DNA of 64,000 nt from Lewinellaceae bacterium (GCA_016708875.1 JADJFA010000006.1:1-64000); one strand, 5' to 3'. Positions 1-10,519 are shown, counted from the stretch's first letter. The notes: a model not told the origin generated them from the letters alone. A program made the numbers and translations.

Positions 1-2895
1 TCCGATTTATACCGTTCAACAGATTCAGGCAATACTTGGGATACTATATCATTCAACCTAGGCCCCAACGGCAACTTGAACAACATCGTCAATTTGAACA
101 ATGGGGATATCCTGCTTTCCTCCACCAGCAATTTGTTTGTCTCTTCCGATGATGGGATAACCTGGAGTCCCTTGCCCTTGCAGGCAGAGCAGGTGTATGG
201 CTTTTCAATCAATTATCCCTTGCCCAATGGCGATATATTAGGCCTTGAGCGCGAATCGCTAGTTCGCTCGTCCGATGGAGGAAATACCTGGTCTTTCTCT
301 GCACTCGGTATGCACAACGCTACAGTGAATGCTTTGAAGATGCCCAGCGAAGAGGAGCAACTCGCGGTTACCAATTCCGGGCTATGGAAAACCACCGACC
401 AGGGCGAAAATTGGGAGCGAATTTTACCCGATACCTCCACCAGTTTTTTGTACAGTTTACACCCACTAGCGCTCATAAACAAAGACAGTTTCGCGGTTAA
501 AATGGGTAAAAGTGTCTGGTCAAGTCTTGATGGGGGACAATCTTTTGGGAACATCACACCTTCAGGAGGATTGTCCAAAGGAAATATTTTTGCGGCCAAC
601 AGTGGGCAGGTTTTTGCACGGGGTTGGATGGAGTAATGAAAATGAACAATTTAGGATCTGGTTGGTCGCTCGTGATGCAAGACTTAACCATGGTTGATTT
701 TGAACTGCATCCTTCAGGTGATTTTTATGCGATGACAAGCCCCAACGATTTTTCTTCTCAAGCCAAAACCTTGTGGCGGAGCAAGGATGGTGGCGATACT
801 TGGGAGGTATTGAACTCCTTGGGAATCCCAGCAGATTTCCGCTGGGATTTGTGTGTTGCGAAAACGGGCATTTTGTACGTCACCGGCTATTATGACCATT
901 CAGTGAAGATAGCGATTTCAGAGGATGAGGCCCAAAGCTGGGTGTATAAAGTAATCCCCGATATTTATGTTTTGGGAGATATTGCTGTCAATGATCGCGG
1001 CCAAATATTTACCCCTAGTGTTGATATCCCCTCAAAGGTATTAACCAGTGCCGACGATGGGGACTCATGGTATTACCTTCCTAATTATCCATTTGACCCA
1101 TACCCATCCTTTTTGGGACCTATGCTTTCACCTGATGGCTATCTCTATATTGTCTTTTCCAATGGGTTAATGCTCCGAACAAAAAAATCTTCCGAACAAG
1201 GCGCCTACATACGAGGCCAGGTTGCCAGAGATGCCGATATGGACTGCAACACCCCCGATGCGCTAGATCCTTTGAAAAACTGGGTCGTAGAACTTAAAGG
1301 TGAAAACACATTTTACAACTCCACAAACGAACAAGGACGCTACACTTTTTTTGTGGACACTGGGAGCTACGCCATAAAAGCGGTGATACCGCAAAACCTT
1401 TGGTGGTCGCTTTGTGATTCTGTTCAGGAAATTGAAGCGAACGACCTCCTCAATTCCGACACTGCCAATTTGCCGCTCTTCCCCTCGCTGATTGCCCGCT
1501 AATGTCAGTCAACGTAGCCACACCACAACTCCGACGTTGCTTTAACAATCAAGTATATGTGGAATACTGCAACCAGGCACTGAGCCTGCCGGTTCTGCCT
1601 GGGTGGATGTAATACTTGATCCGTATCTTTCTTTTGTGGGTTCAACGCAGTCTAATGAAGTGCTGGGGAACAACACCGTTCGATTTTTTGTGGGCGATAT
1701 ACAAAGCGGCGAATGTGGCCAATTCCAGCTGACCGTCTATGTAAATTGCGATTCAACCACCCCGGTCAAACCCATTGCATCTCCGCGCACGGATTCCCAG
1801 ATACGCTTTGCACCATTGTGCCGAATTGGTCGGGGGCAAATATCACGGCTTCAGTCACTTGCCAAGACACAACCCTGCAATTCACGCTTGAAAACAACGG
1901 ATCTGCTGCTTCACAGTCACTCAGGTACATCATAATCGAAGACGACGTGGTTCTTCTTTCTGGTCAGAACAGTTACGGCATTGGAGAAACTACCACTTTT
2001 GAGCAGCCTGCCAACGGAAGCACCTGGCGCATCGAATCGGCTCAGGAACCTGGCCACCCATTCTCTAACCTTGCGTTGGCGTTTGCGGAAGGTTGCGGCG
2101 GCTTTGGCAGTTTGGGATACATCAACCAATTCCCGGTAAACGGCATTCAGCCCTCCTGGCACCGGATGTGTGTAGAAAACATCGGCGCTTTCGACCCCAA
2201 CGACAAACAAGGCTTCCCAATTGGCGTTGGCTCGGAACATAATATTCGTCCCGGCCAGGCGATTGATTATCTTATTCGTTTTCAGAACACGGGCACAGAC
2301 ACGGCCTTTACCGTGGTCATCCGCGATACACTTTCGGCATTTCTTGATCCCATCAGCATTCGGGCTGGCGCAAGCAGTCACGCTTACACCTGGAGTTTGA
2401 GCGGGCAGGGCGTTATCCATTTCACGTTTAATAATATCATGCTACCCGATTCCAATGTGAACGAGCCTGCCTCTCGCATGGTTTTATACAGTTCAACATT
2501 GCTCCGTACGCTGATGTGCCTTTGGGCAGCGTCGTTGAAAACAATGCAGCCTCTATTTTGATTTCCAACACTCCCGTCATCACCAATACTACTGGCATAC
2601 CATCCAGAAAAGCCCTTTGAGCAGCTTCGAGCCAAAACCCAAAACGGCCGAGCTCGGGCTGAAGGTTTGGCCAAACCCGTTCAGTGAGCGCACGAACATT
2701 CGTTTGGATACAAAAACCAGCGCTAAAATCCTGCTCAAAATCTTCGACAGCAGGGGAACGCTTGTGGTACAACAAACCGCCATCGGCCCTGATTTCGACT
2801 TCAATGCCAAACACTTACCCACAGGGATGTATTGGGCTGAGGTACGAGATATGCAGGGCAGATTGTTGGGCAATGGGAAATTGGTGAAAGAATAG
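1..2895 (+). CDS. Asp-box (BNR) / DUF7619 / T9SS-sorted surface protein, 5'-truncated and frameshifted
   Basis: The reading frame is open from the first base, so the start lies outside the window. The N-terminal part holds sortilin-like Asp-box repeats (SSDDGITW, SSDGGNTW, TTDQGENW, SKDGGDTW, SADDGDSW). A carboxypeptidase-regulatory or SdrD-like beta domain follows (about 1200-1480), then a DUF7619-type domain around FDPNDK and IRFQNTGTDTA (about 2190-2400). It ends in a type IX sorting tail (LKVWPNPFSERTNIRL) and a stop at 2893-2895. The frame changes at about 620, 1490, 1575, 1780, 2480 and 2615, yet the sense continues across each break, so this is one gene. Inferred role: secreted or surface-anchored adhesin-like propeller protein, substrate unknown. 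Six breaks could mean sequence error or real decay. Confidence 0.8.
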
Positions 2896-3287
2896 GGATT
2901 GACCTGCCTGCCCGGTAGGCAGGGACATTTCCTCTGCTTCGCGGGTCGCTCATACTTGCAGCAACCGTGCAATTTATCATACACCCATCTTCGGCCCGCA
3001 CTTTGTCTGTGTCATGCCCAACAGCAGCCACTGCTTGGTGAATTTTGCTGGGCTTCAGCTTCGTTTCGTCAAATTGTACCGTCAGAAGTTTCGTTTCCTC
3101 ATCCCAATCTGCCGAAATGACCCCGTCAATGGTAGCAGCTTTTTCGATGCGCTTTTCGCACATGCCGCAGTTGCCGTACACTTTGAATTTGGTGGTCATG
3201 CCTGTTTTCGCTTCATTTTGAGCGTATGAAGACGTAAGGGGTCAGATTGAGGAATAATATTGTGCTTAACAAAAGAGTGGGTTTCAT
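2801..3287 (-). CDS. Exported heavy-metal-associated (HMA) domain protein, frameshifted
   Basis: The recognisable part is an HMA ferredoxin-like domain with the metal-binding motif GNCGMCEKRIE and the usual partner strand ending AVGHDT. An ATG at 3287 gives a signal-peptide-like start (MKPTLLLSTILFLNL) that joins the domain through SSYAQNEAKTG if one base is corrected near 3230. A second frameshift near 2972 is needed to reach the expected C-terminus YDKLHGCCKYER (about 2945), a Cys-Cys end common in Bacteroidota exported HMA proteins. Read uncorrected, the frame runs on to 2801 and overlaps the convergent gene. It lies downstream of a TonB receptor on the same strand, suggesting a periplasmic copper or other soft-metal carrier. 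The metal is inferred. Confidence 0.72.
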
Positions 3288-3302
3288 AATTGCATAATTT
3301 TT

Positions 3303-3425
3303 AAAATTGAAAAATTAAACCGCAAAATTTAAAACCGGAGAACCGCAAAATTTAAAACTAAGAGCCGTTGATCCAAGATCGCTAATAGATATTTTGGTTG
3401 GTTAGTTTTAAATTTTGCGGTTTAA
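3303..3425. repeat. Imperfect inverted repeat of ccgcaaaatttaaa words
   Basis: The words AAACCGCAAAATTTAAAAC and CCGGAGAACCGCAAAAT stand left of a roughly 50-base spacer. The complementary GTTTTAAATTTTGCGG stands right of it. The same vocabulary recurs at 21383-21400 and 23997-24141, so this is a dispersed intergenic family. Here it separates the TonB receptor from the HMA gene and could act as a terminator or mRNA end. Confidence 0.75.
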
Positions 3426-3429
3426 AGGT

Positions 3430-5699
3430 TCACAAGCCACTTGGCGACCACCTTACCCCCAAATACCCCACTTGTCGCATCATTGGCGCCCAGACCTGTG
3501 AGCCGTTGAAATATGGGGAACCGGGGTTGTCAGCACTGATGATGGCGTGGTGCTGCTGATAGCCGGTGATGTTTTCGCAACCGCCATAGAGTTCGAAGTT
3601 CTGACCAAATTTGCGGGTAATCTGCGCATTCAAAAGCGCAAACGTGGGTGAAATTGCCGGAAAATCGTGGGTTAGTAGATGCGGTATAAACGAGTTGTCG
3701 GGCAAACGTTGTGGACCAACGATTTGAACGTAAGTATTAAACGACCATCGTTTGTTTGGGGTCGTATAATCCACTGAAACAAGGCCGCGCTGGCGTGCCA
3801 CGAGTGGAATGGTTTTCAATTTACCATCCGCAAATTCTGCCCGCACATCGTTCCATTTGAACGCAAATTTCACATCAAGGCCCGGTAGCGGACTATATTG
3901 AAAATTGAACAACACACTGTTGCTGAACGATTTGCCTGTTGAATTATAAAAATAAACCGCCATGCTCGAGTCGGGTAATAGCGGCTGCTCTACGTCCACC
4001 AACACCTGCCGAACAAAATCCGTGCGATACAAATCCACACTGAAACTCGCGTCGCGTTCGACGATTTTGAAATTCTGCGTGAAATTCACGCCGTAGTTCC
4101 AGGCTTCTTCCGGCCCAAGTACTTCAGTATTGTCGCTATTCGGTGAACTGAAAATGAAGCTGCGATTGCTTGCCAATAGGCTGATATTCTCGGCCATCAC
4201 GTTGGGCGATCGGAATCCGCGCCCTGCCGAAACACGTACGATACTTTTTTCAGTGAAATTATACTTGGCGCTCAACCTCGGCGTCGCTTGCCAGCCAAAA
4301 CGGCTGTTCCAATCAATCCGCCCGCCAAGCACCACAATCAAGTCGGGTATTTCCATCCGCGCAGTAGGTCGGCTGAAAGTGTACTCCGCCATCAACCCAG
4401 GTACAAATTCCCGGCGGTTGAGATTGCCTTCGTTCACACTTTCCTGAATATCATCGTATTGTATCGAGGGCGCTACCAGGATTTTGTGGTTCGTGTTGCT
4501 GATAATGTTTTGAAAAGGGTTTGCCAGTAGAGCGATCTTTGCTCGGCCACATAAGCATTTGGGCCAAATTGGGAACGTGTTCGATGCCAGGATGCGCCTA
4601 ATATATTGCCTAGTTCCAGAAATTGTTTGCCCAAAATTGCTCCTTGCCGTACTTGGCCCAGGCTTCCACGCGGTCGTTTTGCTGGTCAATTTCAAAATCC
4701 GGCCCGCTGTATCCCTTTATCTCTCCAGACTGCCCGCTTTGACGGCGGTCGGTCAGCGCCTGCACGTTGAATTGGGCGCAACCTGCAGGTCCATCGTACT
4801 TCCATCGGTACAATCCGTTGAGTTGCTGGCGGTTGGGCGAGTCTTTGAACTGGTCATTGTTCATGTCCCAGTCGTTTTCCACAAATGAGCCGTGGAGCAA
4901 GAGGCCGTTGGCGGCCGTTTTGCCCTTTTGTTCAAATGAACATTCACTTCACCGCGCCCTTCAGTGCTGCTGAACACATTGACAAACAAAGGTTTATCTA
5001 AATCAGGCTTCACAATTTCGGCGTTCACTTGCCCGGTAATGCCTGTGTTTCCGTTCTTGACCGTGCTCGCGCCTTTAGCCAAATCTACCCCGCTCAGCCA
5101 AGTGCCCGGAATGTATTCGAAGGCAAATGGCGTTGCAATACCCGTCATGGTGGGGCGGTTTTCCACCAAAATTGACTGTAAATGCCGCGCAGGCCGAGGA
5201 GTTGGATTTCTTTCACGCCAGTCAGAGCGTTGGCATACGTCACATCAATCGCACCATTGGTCTGGAAACTTTCGGACAGGTTGCAGCAGGGCGCTTTGCG
5301 GAGTTCTTTGCTGGTAATGGATTCCACATTGCGGACGCCAAGGGTCGAAATGTGCGTATCGAAACCCTTGCCCTGCACGGTCACTTCTTTTAACTGCGCC
5401 ACGCCCTTTATTTCCACCCAAATCTTGTCTTCTCCGGGCAGCACCTGCACTTCTGCGGAGGTGTAACCGACATAATTAACCACCAAAGTGGTTTCCTCGT
5501 TTCGGGCAGGAAGGCTGAATCGGCCTGCTGTGTCGGTCACCGTACCTTGTTTCGTGTCTTTCCAAAAGCCCGATGCGCCGATGAGCAGTTCTTCTTTTCG
5601 TTGGTGACAATGCCTGTGATGTTGGATATGGGATCTGTTTGGAGAAAACGCAGGACTACATCCTGCTATAAACCCAAGTAAGGCGATGATATTTTTCAT
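3430..5699 (-). CDS. TonB-dependent outer-membrane receptor, frameshifted
   Basis: The gene reads from an ATG at 5699 to a stop at 3430-3432 in four overlapping frames; joins lie near 5625, 5160, 4890 and 4620-4690. In order it has a signal peptide (MKNIIALLGFIAGCSPAF), a carboxypeptidase-like regulatory beta domain (GASGFWKDTKQGTVTDTAGRF), a plug domain with LRKAPCCNLSESFQTN and GIRGIYSQ-type motifs, and a beta-barrel ending in VGYLGVRWSPSGL. After correction it has about 750 residues, normal for siderophore- or metal-type TonB receptors and smaller than SusC. Its neighbours (HYC_CC_PP protein upstream, HMA protein downstream, same strand) suggest metal uptake, perhaps copper. The substrate is inferred. 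Confidence 0.8.
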
Positions 5700-5840
5700 T
5701 GCTGGAAGTTGCTTGTGTTGCGGAATTATTCCGCCTGAAAATGTAATAGTTGCCTGAAAGGCAATTCAAGGTTGGAGTATTGATGAGATCGAAAAATTGC
5801 ATTACTCCACTTTAGCAGATTGTCCATCCGCAACTAAGCA

Positions 5841-6340
5841 CTAGCAACGAAAAACACCGTAGCGCACACAGATCATGCGCCCGGAAGGGGAAGGAGGCGG
5901 TCGTTCAAAACCTTGGAAATCTACCTGCTGAACATCCTGAAAAACTTGGGGGAAAGGTTGAAATTTGGGAACGATTGCCCAGGCTTTAAGGAAATCAAAT
6001 TTCTTGAAAACCGTGCTGCCGACCTCAAATTCCGACTTAAGTTGGAAAACCTGGGTGGTCTTTTGGTACAACCTTGTTTCTCTGGATCAGGCTTTTCGCA
6101 ACAGCAGGTTTCGAGGGCAAAACCTTTTTTGCACAACAACCAGTTTCAAGATATTTATTAACCAGGTTTTGAATTTTCCCGCCGCTGTGTGTTCTGACAA
6201 GCATCGTCGGCAGCAAAAAAGCGAGATGGTGGTTTTCCTAGGCAATAGCAATAAACCTTTTGAACGCTCACACCAACAGAAGCGCTGAGCAGTGCTGCCA
6301 TCCAAAGCCAAACGAACGATTTATTGGTGCGGGAAATCAT
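5841..6340 (-). CDS. HYC_CC_PP family small exported protein, frameshifted
   Basis: The ATG at 6340 begins a signal-anchor segment (FVWLWMAALLSASVGVSVQK) followed by the YCYCLGK motif that corresponds to the HYC signature. Corrected frames then give CCKKGFALETCCCEKPDPEK (the CC signature) and a long tail ending FERPPPSPSGRMICVRYGVFRC (the PP signature). At least three single-base frameshifts, near 6230, 6140 and 6030, separate these parts. The family is a Bacteroidota-specific set of small Cys-rich exported proteins of unknown function. It sits 141 bases upstream of the TonB receptor on the same strand and probably forms one transcript with it and the HMA gene. Confidence 0.68.
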
Positions 6341-6582
6341 TTTTGCAAAAATCAAACACAAAGATAGAATCAGGCTTTTAGAACAACAATTGAATGCAAT
6401 GGTTTGCCAAGTGTTGACACATTCAAATGGATTTTGCTTTCCAAAACAATAAAAACACTTGATTATGTTGCATATAAAAATACAAAACAAGAAAGGCTAT
6501 TTGATCTATGGCAGCAAAATAATTTGTTTTATTTCTATTTTTTTCAGAAATTTCTTCGTAAAATATTCACGGAAGGGGAATT

Positions 6583-6608
6583 TTTGCATTAAAAGACATT
6601 TATATTTG
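6583..6608 (+). promoter_or_regulatory. Bacteroidota-type promoter of the SARP-like regulator gene
   Basis: A perfect -7 element TATATTTG lies at 6601-6608, with an upstream TTTG at 6583-6586 in an A/T-rich stretch. The coding start is 48 bases downstream. The rest of 6341-6655 is A/T-rich non-coding sequence in which I see nothing else. Confidence 0.6.
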
Positions 6609-6655
6609 CACTACAAAGAAACCACCCAATCTACTAACCCTATCCCCTCTAACCC

Positions 6656-7774
6656 ATGCCCCAAAAGGTATTCTATCGCGGCAGCAATGCCACTCTCCTG
6701 CGTACCCTCCGCGCAAGCGGCGGTGGATCACTTCAAGTAGAACAAATTCCCGAGTCGCTATCGTTCAAAGACCTTGCCCGAATGTCGGATGTTGGAATGC
6801 TTGTGCTGCAACACGAGCCGCCTGCATCGGATAGTTTCGCCTCCCTCCGCAATTGGCAACGTGAAAACCCCGATGTGCCTGTACTGGTGCTAACCTCTGA
6901 CTATACACCCGACACCACTAAGTTTCTGATGCGTTCTGGCGCAAAAGAGGTACTTCCATTGCCCGTGGACGGCGACAAGGTGCTGGCTTGCTACGAAGCA
7001 TTTTTACCGGGCTTCCGCCACGCTCCACTAAAATCGCCCAAGTCCAAACGGGCGACAAAAACAGGCAATATGTTGCTGGCCGCAGCCGCCCCGGGCATCG
7101 TGGTTGCCAGTGTGGACATGCAGGCCACCGTCCTTCCGGAGCGCCAAAACCCGGCTCCGGCTGTCATCGAACAAAGTGTCGAAAATTATTACAATGGCCT
7201 GGAAGTCAACTATTTTGGCTTATTGAAAGTGCGCTTGAACGGCAAGAAAATTGATTTCAACTGGCAGGCAAAAATGCTGTTCGGCTACCTGGCCTACCAC
7301 TCCAACAAAGCGCTTTCCCGGGATCATCTTGCCCGCGTTTTTTGGCCCGAAAAACAAGAAAGTCAACCGGAAAGCGCCCGCCGCAGCCTCAATGTGGAAC
7401 TCAACCATATTCGCAAAGCCATCCGCCAGCAGACGGGTATGGAACGCGAACTGATTGTATTCGACAAAAACTGCTACCGCCTCCAACTTGATCGCCCGAT
7501 GCTGTCTGACGTGGCAACATTTAAAACCATTTGGCTTTGCGACAAAGGGGAATACTACCGCGCAACCTCTGTTTGCCACGAAATCCTCACCCGCGATCAA
7601 CGTATGGAGGCCATCCACCGCCGCCTGATGTTTTGTTATGGCAAGCTGGGGATGTGCAACAAAGTGGGACAGCAATACCGCCTGCTTTGTCAAATCATGG
7701 AACGAGAATTCCAGTCTAAACCTTCGGCGGAAACCACGCGGCTTTACCAGCAAATAAAAAAGGAGTGTGAATAG
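6656..7774 (+). CDS. SARP/BTAD-type transcriptional regulator with degenerate receiver domain
   Basis: Residues 1-125 fold-match a response-regulator receiver (VPVLVLTSDY, LMRSGAKEVLPLPVDGDKV). At the end of beta-strand 3, where the phosphoacceptor Asp should be, the sequence is LVLQHEPPA. After a linker, residues about 185-265 form an OmpR-like winged helix (NYFGLLKVRLNGKKI, LARVFWPEK, ARRSLNVELNHIRKAI), and about 270-372 form a helical BTAD domain ending in TTRLYQQIKK. This is the wHTH-BTAD layout of SARP activators, most familiar in actinomycetes and less usual here. It is monocistronic, with its own promoter and a 33-bp inverted repeat after the stop. Phosphorylation-independent control is inferred from the missing Asp. 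Confidence 0.8.
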   Translation: MPQKVFYRGSNATLLRTLRASGGGSLQVEQIPESLSFKDLARMSDVGMLVLQHEPPASDSFASLRNWQRENPDVPVLVLTSDYTPDTTKFLMRSGAKEVLPLPVDGDKVLACYEAFLPGFRHAPLKSPKSKRATKTGNMLLAAAAPGIVVASVDMQATVLPERQNPAPAVIEQSVENYYNGLEVNYFGLLKVRLNGKKIDFNWQAKMLFGYLAYHSNKALSRDHLARVFWPEKQESQPESARRSLNVELNHIRKAIRQQTGMERELIVFDKNCYRLQLDRPMLSDVATFKTIWLCDKGEYYRATSVCHEILTRDQRMEAIHRRLMFCYGKLGMCNKVGQQYRLLCQIMEREFQSKPSAETTRLYQQIKKECE

Positions 7775-7779
7775 GATGT

Positions 7780-7865
7780 ATGGAACACGGATTGAACGGA
7801 TGAGACACGGATTTTGATGAAAAATCCATTTGATCCGTGTCTCATCCGTTCAATCCGTGTTCCAT
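7780..7865. repeat. Perfect 33-bp inverted repeat (ggaacacggat family)
   Basis: Arms at 7780-7812 and 7833-7865 are exact reverse complements around a 20-base loop. The arms are built from the words GGAACACGGAT and GAGACACGGAT. Related elements lie at 17434-17512, 30828-30908 and 53856-53932. Its position just after the regulator stop suggests a role in transcription termination or mRNA 3' protection. Confidence 0.9.
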
Positions 7866-7951
7866 AATGCTCAAAGGGTGTTAGACCATCTAATGCCTTA
7901 CTTCTAGCCGTTCAACTTCCAAAAAAATGAACTGGAGGACTGCAAGGTTTG

Positions 7952-7959
7952 TAAGTTTG
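7952..7959 (+). promoter_or_regulatory. -7 element TAAGTTTG before the 3-hydroxyacyl-CoA dehydrogenase gene
   Basis: This is an exact match to TAnnTTTG, 47 bases before the ATG, in a region with no other coding signal. Confidence 0.55.
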
Positions 7960-8005
7960 CGCCCCAAACTTAAAAACACACCTCAACATTCCAGCACTCA
8001 AACTC

Positions 8006-9166
8006 ATGGACACAATAGGCATTCTAGGGGCGGGCGCAATGGGCAGTGGAATAGCACAAGTGGCCGCTGCTTCAGGGCACAACGTGGTGATTTGCGACAA
8101 CCTAATCATCGCGCTCACAAAGGCAAGCCGCAATGTGCAGGCGACCCTCAAAACTTTGGTGGACAAGGGAAAAATGACAGATGCAGATTCATATGCGCTG
8201 TTCAGTCGCCTCAAATTCACCGATCACATGAGCGAGTTTCGCGACTGTTCCATTGTCATTGAGGCTATTGTAGAAGATATTGAGCAAAAGCAAATAGCCT
8301 TCCGAAGCATGGAAGCAATTGTTGACAAGTCCACTATCCTTGCCAGCAACACCTCCTCGCTTTCTATCTCGGCCATGGGAGCGCCGCTCAAGTACCCGGA
8401 GCGCATTCTGGGCGTACATTTTTTCAATCCAGCCCCGCTTATGCGACTGGAAGAAATCATCCCTGGCTTGCAGACAGACCCTGCGGTAGTAGAGCGCGGC
8501 AAAAGCCTCATTGATGGTTGGGGCAAGACTACCGTCGTGGCAAAGGATACGCCGGGCTTTATCGTCAACAGGGTAGCGCGACCTTATTATGGAGAAGCGT
8601 TGCGCATTTTTGATGAAGGCATCGCTGATGAAGCCACGATTGATTGGGCGATGCGCGAACTCTGCGGTTTTCGCATGGGGCCTTTTGAACTGATGGATTT
8701 TATCGGCAATGACATCAACTACGCTGTTACAGAAGTGGTGTTTTCCAACTTCTTCTTTGATCCTCGGTACAAACCTTCTTTCACACAAAAAAGGCTCGTG
8801 GAAGCCCATTACTTTGGTCGAAAGAGCGGTCGAGGATTTTACGATTATAGAGATGGTGCAGCCCTCCCTGAACCCACCAAAGACGAAGCACTTGGCCGGG
8901 AAATCGCAACCCGGATTCTCGCCATGCTCATCAACGAAGCTGCCGACGCGTTTTATCTCCGCGTAGCCAGCCGCGAAGACATTGAATTGGCCATGACCCA
9001 GGGCGTGAATTATCCCAAGGGTCTCCTATCCTGGGCCGACGAAATTGGCATCCAAAACATTGTGGAAAAACTCGATTCGCTTTATGTGGAATACCTTGAA
9101 GACCGCTATCGCTGCAGTCCGCTTCTGCGAAAAATGAACCGGGATGGAAAGCGGTTTTTTAGTTGA
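8006..9166 (+). CDS. 3-hydroxyacyl-CoA dehydrogenase (3-hydroxybutyryl-CoA dehydrogenase type)
   Basis: This soluble enzyme oxidises 3-hydroxyacyl-CoA with NAD in fatty-acid or butyrate-type metabolism. The N-terminus is a Rossmann domain with GILGAGAMGSGIA, followed by SNTSSL and HFFNPAPLMRLEEI containing the catalytic His region, then TPGFIVNRV at the domain junction. A first 3HCDH helical domain (about 185-280, GPFELMDFIG, GRKSGRGFYDY) is followed by a second, shorter copy (about 295-386). At 386 residues it is longer than simple Hbd (about 280) and fits the tandem C-terminal form also seen in PaaH-type enzymes. It stands alone, so the pathway cannot be fixed from context. Confidence 0.9.
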   Translation: MDTIGILGAGAMGSGIAQVAAASGHNVVICDNLIIALTKASRNVQATLKTLVDKGKMTDADSYALFSRLKFTDHMSEFRDCSIVIEAIVEDIEQKQIAFRSMEAIVDKSTILASNTSSLSISAMGAPLKYPERILGVHFFNPAPLMRLEEIIPGLQTDPAVVERGKSLIDGWGKTTVVAKDTPGFIVNRVARPYYGEALRIFDEGIADEATIDWAMRELCGFRMGPFELMDFIGNDINYAVTEVVFSNFFFDPRYKPSFTQKRLVEAHYFGRKSGRGFYDYRDGAALPEPTKDEALGREIATRILAMLINEAADAFYLRVASREDIELAMTQGVNYPKGLLSWADEIGIQNIVEKLDSLYVEYLEDRYRCSPLLRKMNRDGKRFFS

Positions 9167-9225
9167 TTCAATAGATTGGAACGATTGATTCGATTGGCCG
9201 ATTGATTCGATTGCGGAACCTTTTA

Positions 9226-9323
9226 CCCGCCGAAGCCTTGGCGTAGGCGGGCATCACTTTATCACTTTTATCCGCCGAAGCTTTCCCGCCTGCCAAGCCT
9301 TGGCGGGCAGGAGCGTAGGCGGG
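9226..9323. repeat. Two adjacent GC-rich palindromes of the CCCGCCGAAGCCTTGGCG family
   Basis: The words CCCGCCGAAGCC, TTGGCGTAGGCGGG and CCTGCCAAGCCTTGGCGGGC recur here in two blocks (9226-9251 and 9271-9323). Related copies are near 2903-2930, 27163-27187, 33505-33532, 44325-44385 and 60561-60600. It is a dispersed intergenic repeat of unknown role. Confidence 0.8.
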
Positions 9324-9337
9324 CAGCACTTCATATC

Positions 9338-9736
9338 ATGGCATCTATCTTCACTAAAATCGTAAACGGCGAAATCCCTTGCCATAAAATCGCCGAAACA
9401 GAAGACTATCTGGCTTTTTTGGATGTTCGCCCACAGACTTACGGCCACACGCTCTGCATCACAAAGCAGGAGATTGATTACATTTTTGATGTGGAGGATG
9501 AGCTTTACGCGGGGTTGTGGCTTTTTGCCAAAATCGTTGCCAAAGCCGTAAAAAAAGCCGTGCCCTGCAAGCGTGTATGTATCGTGGTCATTGGCGATGA
9601 GGTGCGTCACACACATGTGCACTTGTTGCCCTTTAATAGCATGGAAGATGTGAAGTTTAGCGGCAAAGCCAAGGTGCATCTTTCGCAGGAGGAGATGCAG
9701 GATTTGGCGGCGAAGATTGCGGCTGAGGTAGTGTAA
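9338..9736 (+). CDS. HIT (histidine triad) family hydrolase
   Basis: The protein has 132 residues, the usual HIT size. It begins with the family start FTKIVNGEIPCHKIAET, has the phosphate-loop region DVRPQTYGHTLCITK, and near residue 90 carries the active-site triad HTHVHLLPF. HIT proteins cleave nucleoside phosphoramidates, dinucleoside polyphosphates and related substrates in the cytosol; the substrate here is not set by sequence. The ATG at 9338 follows a repeat-rich spacer. The YhhN-family gene follows after a palindromic terminator. Confidence 0.92.
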   Translation: MASIFTKIVNGEIPCHKIAETEDYLAFLDVRPQTYGHTLCITKQEIDYIFDVEDELYAGLWLFAKIVAKAVKKAVPCKRVCIVVIGDEVRHTHVHLLPFNSMEDVKFSGKAKVHLSQEEMQDLAAKIAAEVV

Positions 9737-9738
9737 AA

Positions 9739-9769
9739 AGACCTCGGAGGTTTTTAAAACCTCCGAGGT
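9739..9769. terminator. Palindrome GACCTCGGAGG / CCTCCGAGGTC
   Basis: A near-perfect inverted repeat with a T/A-rich centre starts two bases after the HIT stop codon. The same element occurs at 16021-16066 and, much longer, at 29266-29338. It could terminate in both directions. Confidence 0.75.
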
Positions 9770-9783
9770 CTCCCCTTCTCGAT

Positions 9784-10519
9784 ATGAAAAGCCTCCCACT
9801 CCTTGCTTTTTTTAGTCTTCGCGCTGCTCCATCTTTTGGGTGTAGCTGTTGAGCACAACACCTTGGTTCTCATTACCAAACCACTGCTCATGCCCTTGCT
9901 GGCAGCGTGGCTGCTCAGTGATACGAACCACCAAAACATATATCCTCTTCTTCGGAAGGCTGTGCTTGGGGCATTGGTGTTTTCCACCCTCGGTGATGTG
10001 CTGTTGATGTTTTCTGCTGGGATATTTTTTCTCCTTGGACTGGCGTCTTTCTTGCTGGCGCATTTGTTTTACATCGGTGCGTTTACCTCCATAAGCAGTT
10101 TCAAAAACGGATTTTTGAGCAAAAATCCTTGGGGGGCATTGCCATTTTTGACATTCCCGATTCTGCTCTTGATATTTCTTTGGAAAGGCATTCCGGTGGA
10201 CATGAAAGTACCTGTGGCTGTCTACGCGAGCGTAATCAGCCTGATGGCCTTGAGTGTGGTGAATTTGAAAGGGAAAATTGCCGACCTTACTTTTTGGACT
10301 TTGCTGGCTGGAGCGGTGTTGTTTCTGATTTCTGACAGTTCCCTTGCAATGGCTAAGTTCGGGCAGCCCTTCGCTGGTTCGAGGCTGGCGATAATGGTGA
10401 CGTATATTGGAGGGCAGTTGCTTTTGGTGCGGGGAGTTATAATCTTGTTGAAGACCCCAATCAATATCACACACCAAAATGACCTTCCACAAGATTATAA
10501 CTTGCCGTTTGAGGTATAA
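9784..10519 (+). CDS. YhhN / lysoplasmalogenase-like integral membrane protein
   Basis: The protein is about 240 residues and almost wholly hydrophobic, with seven or eight membrane segments. The N-terminal LVLITKPLLMPLLAAWLL motif is typical of the YhhN/TMEM86 family. Some members hydrolyse the vinyl-ether bond of lysoplasmalogens; in bacteria the role is mostly unknown. An ATG at 9784 (MKSLPLLAF) is out of frame with the body because of a run of seven Ts at 9807-9813. With six Ts the frame joins as AFLVFALLHL. Uncorrected, translation would need the TTG at 9803. I prefer the corrected ATG. Confidence 0.82.

Noticed and set aside
2384..2814. Minus-strand frames overlapping the T9SS protein end
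   Set aside because: They are antisense to the sorting tail WPNPFSERTN and the DUF7619 domain.
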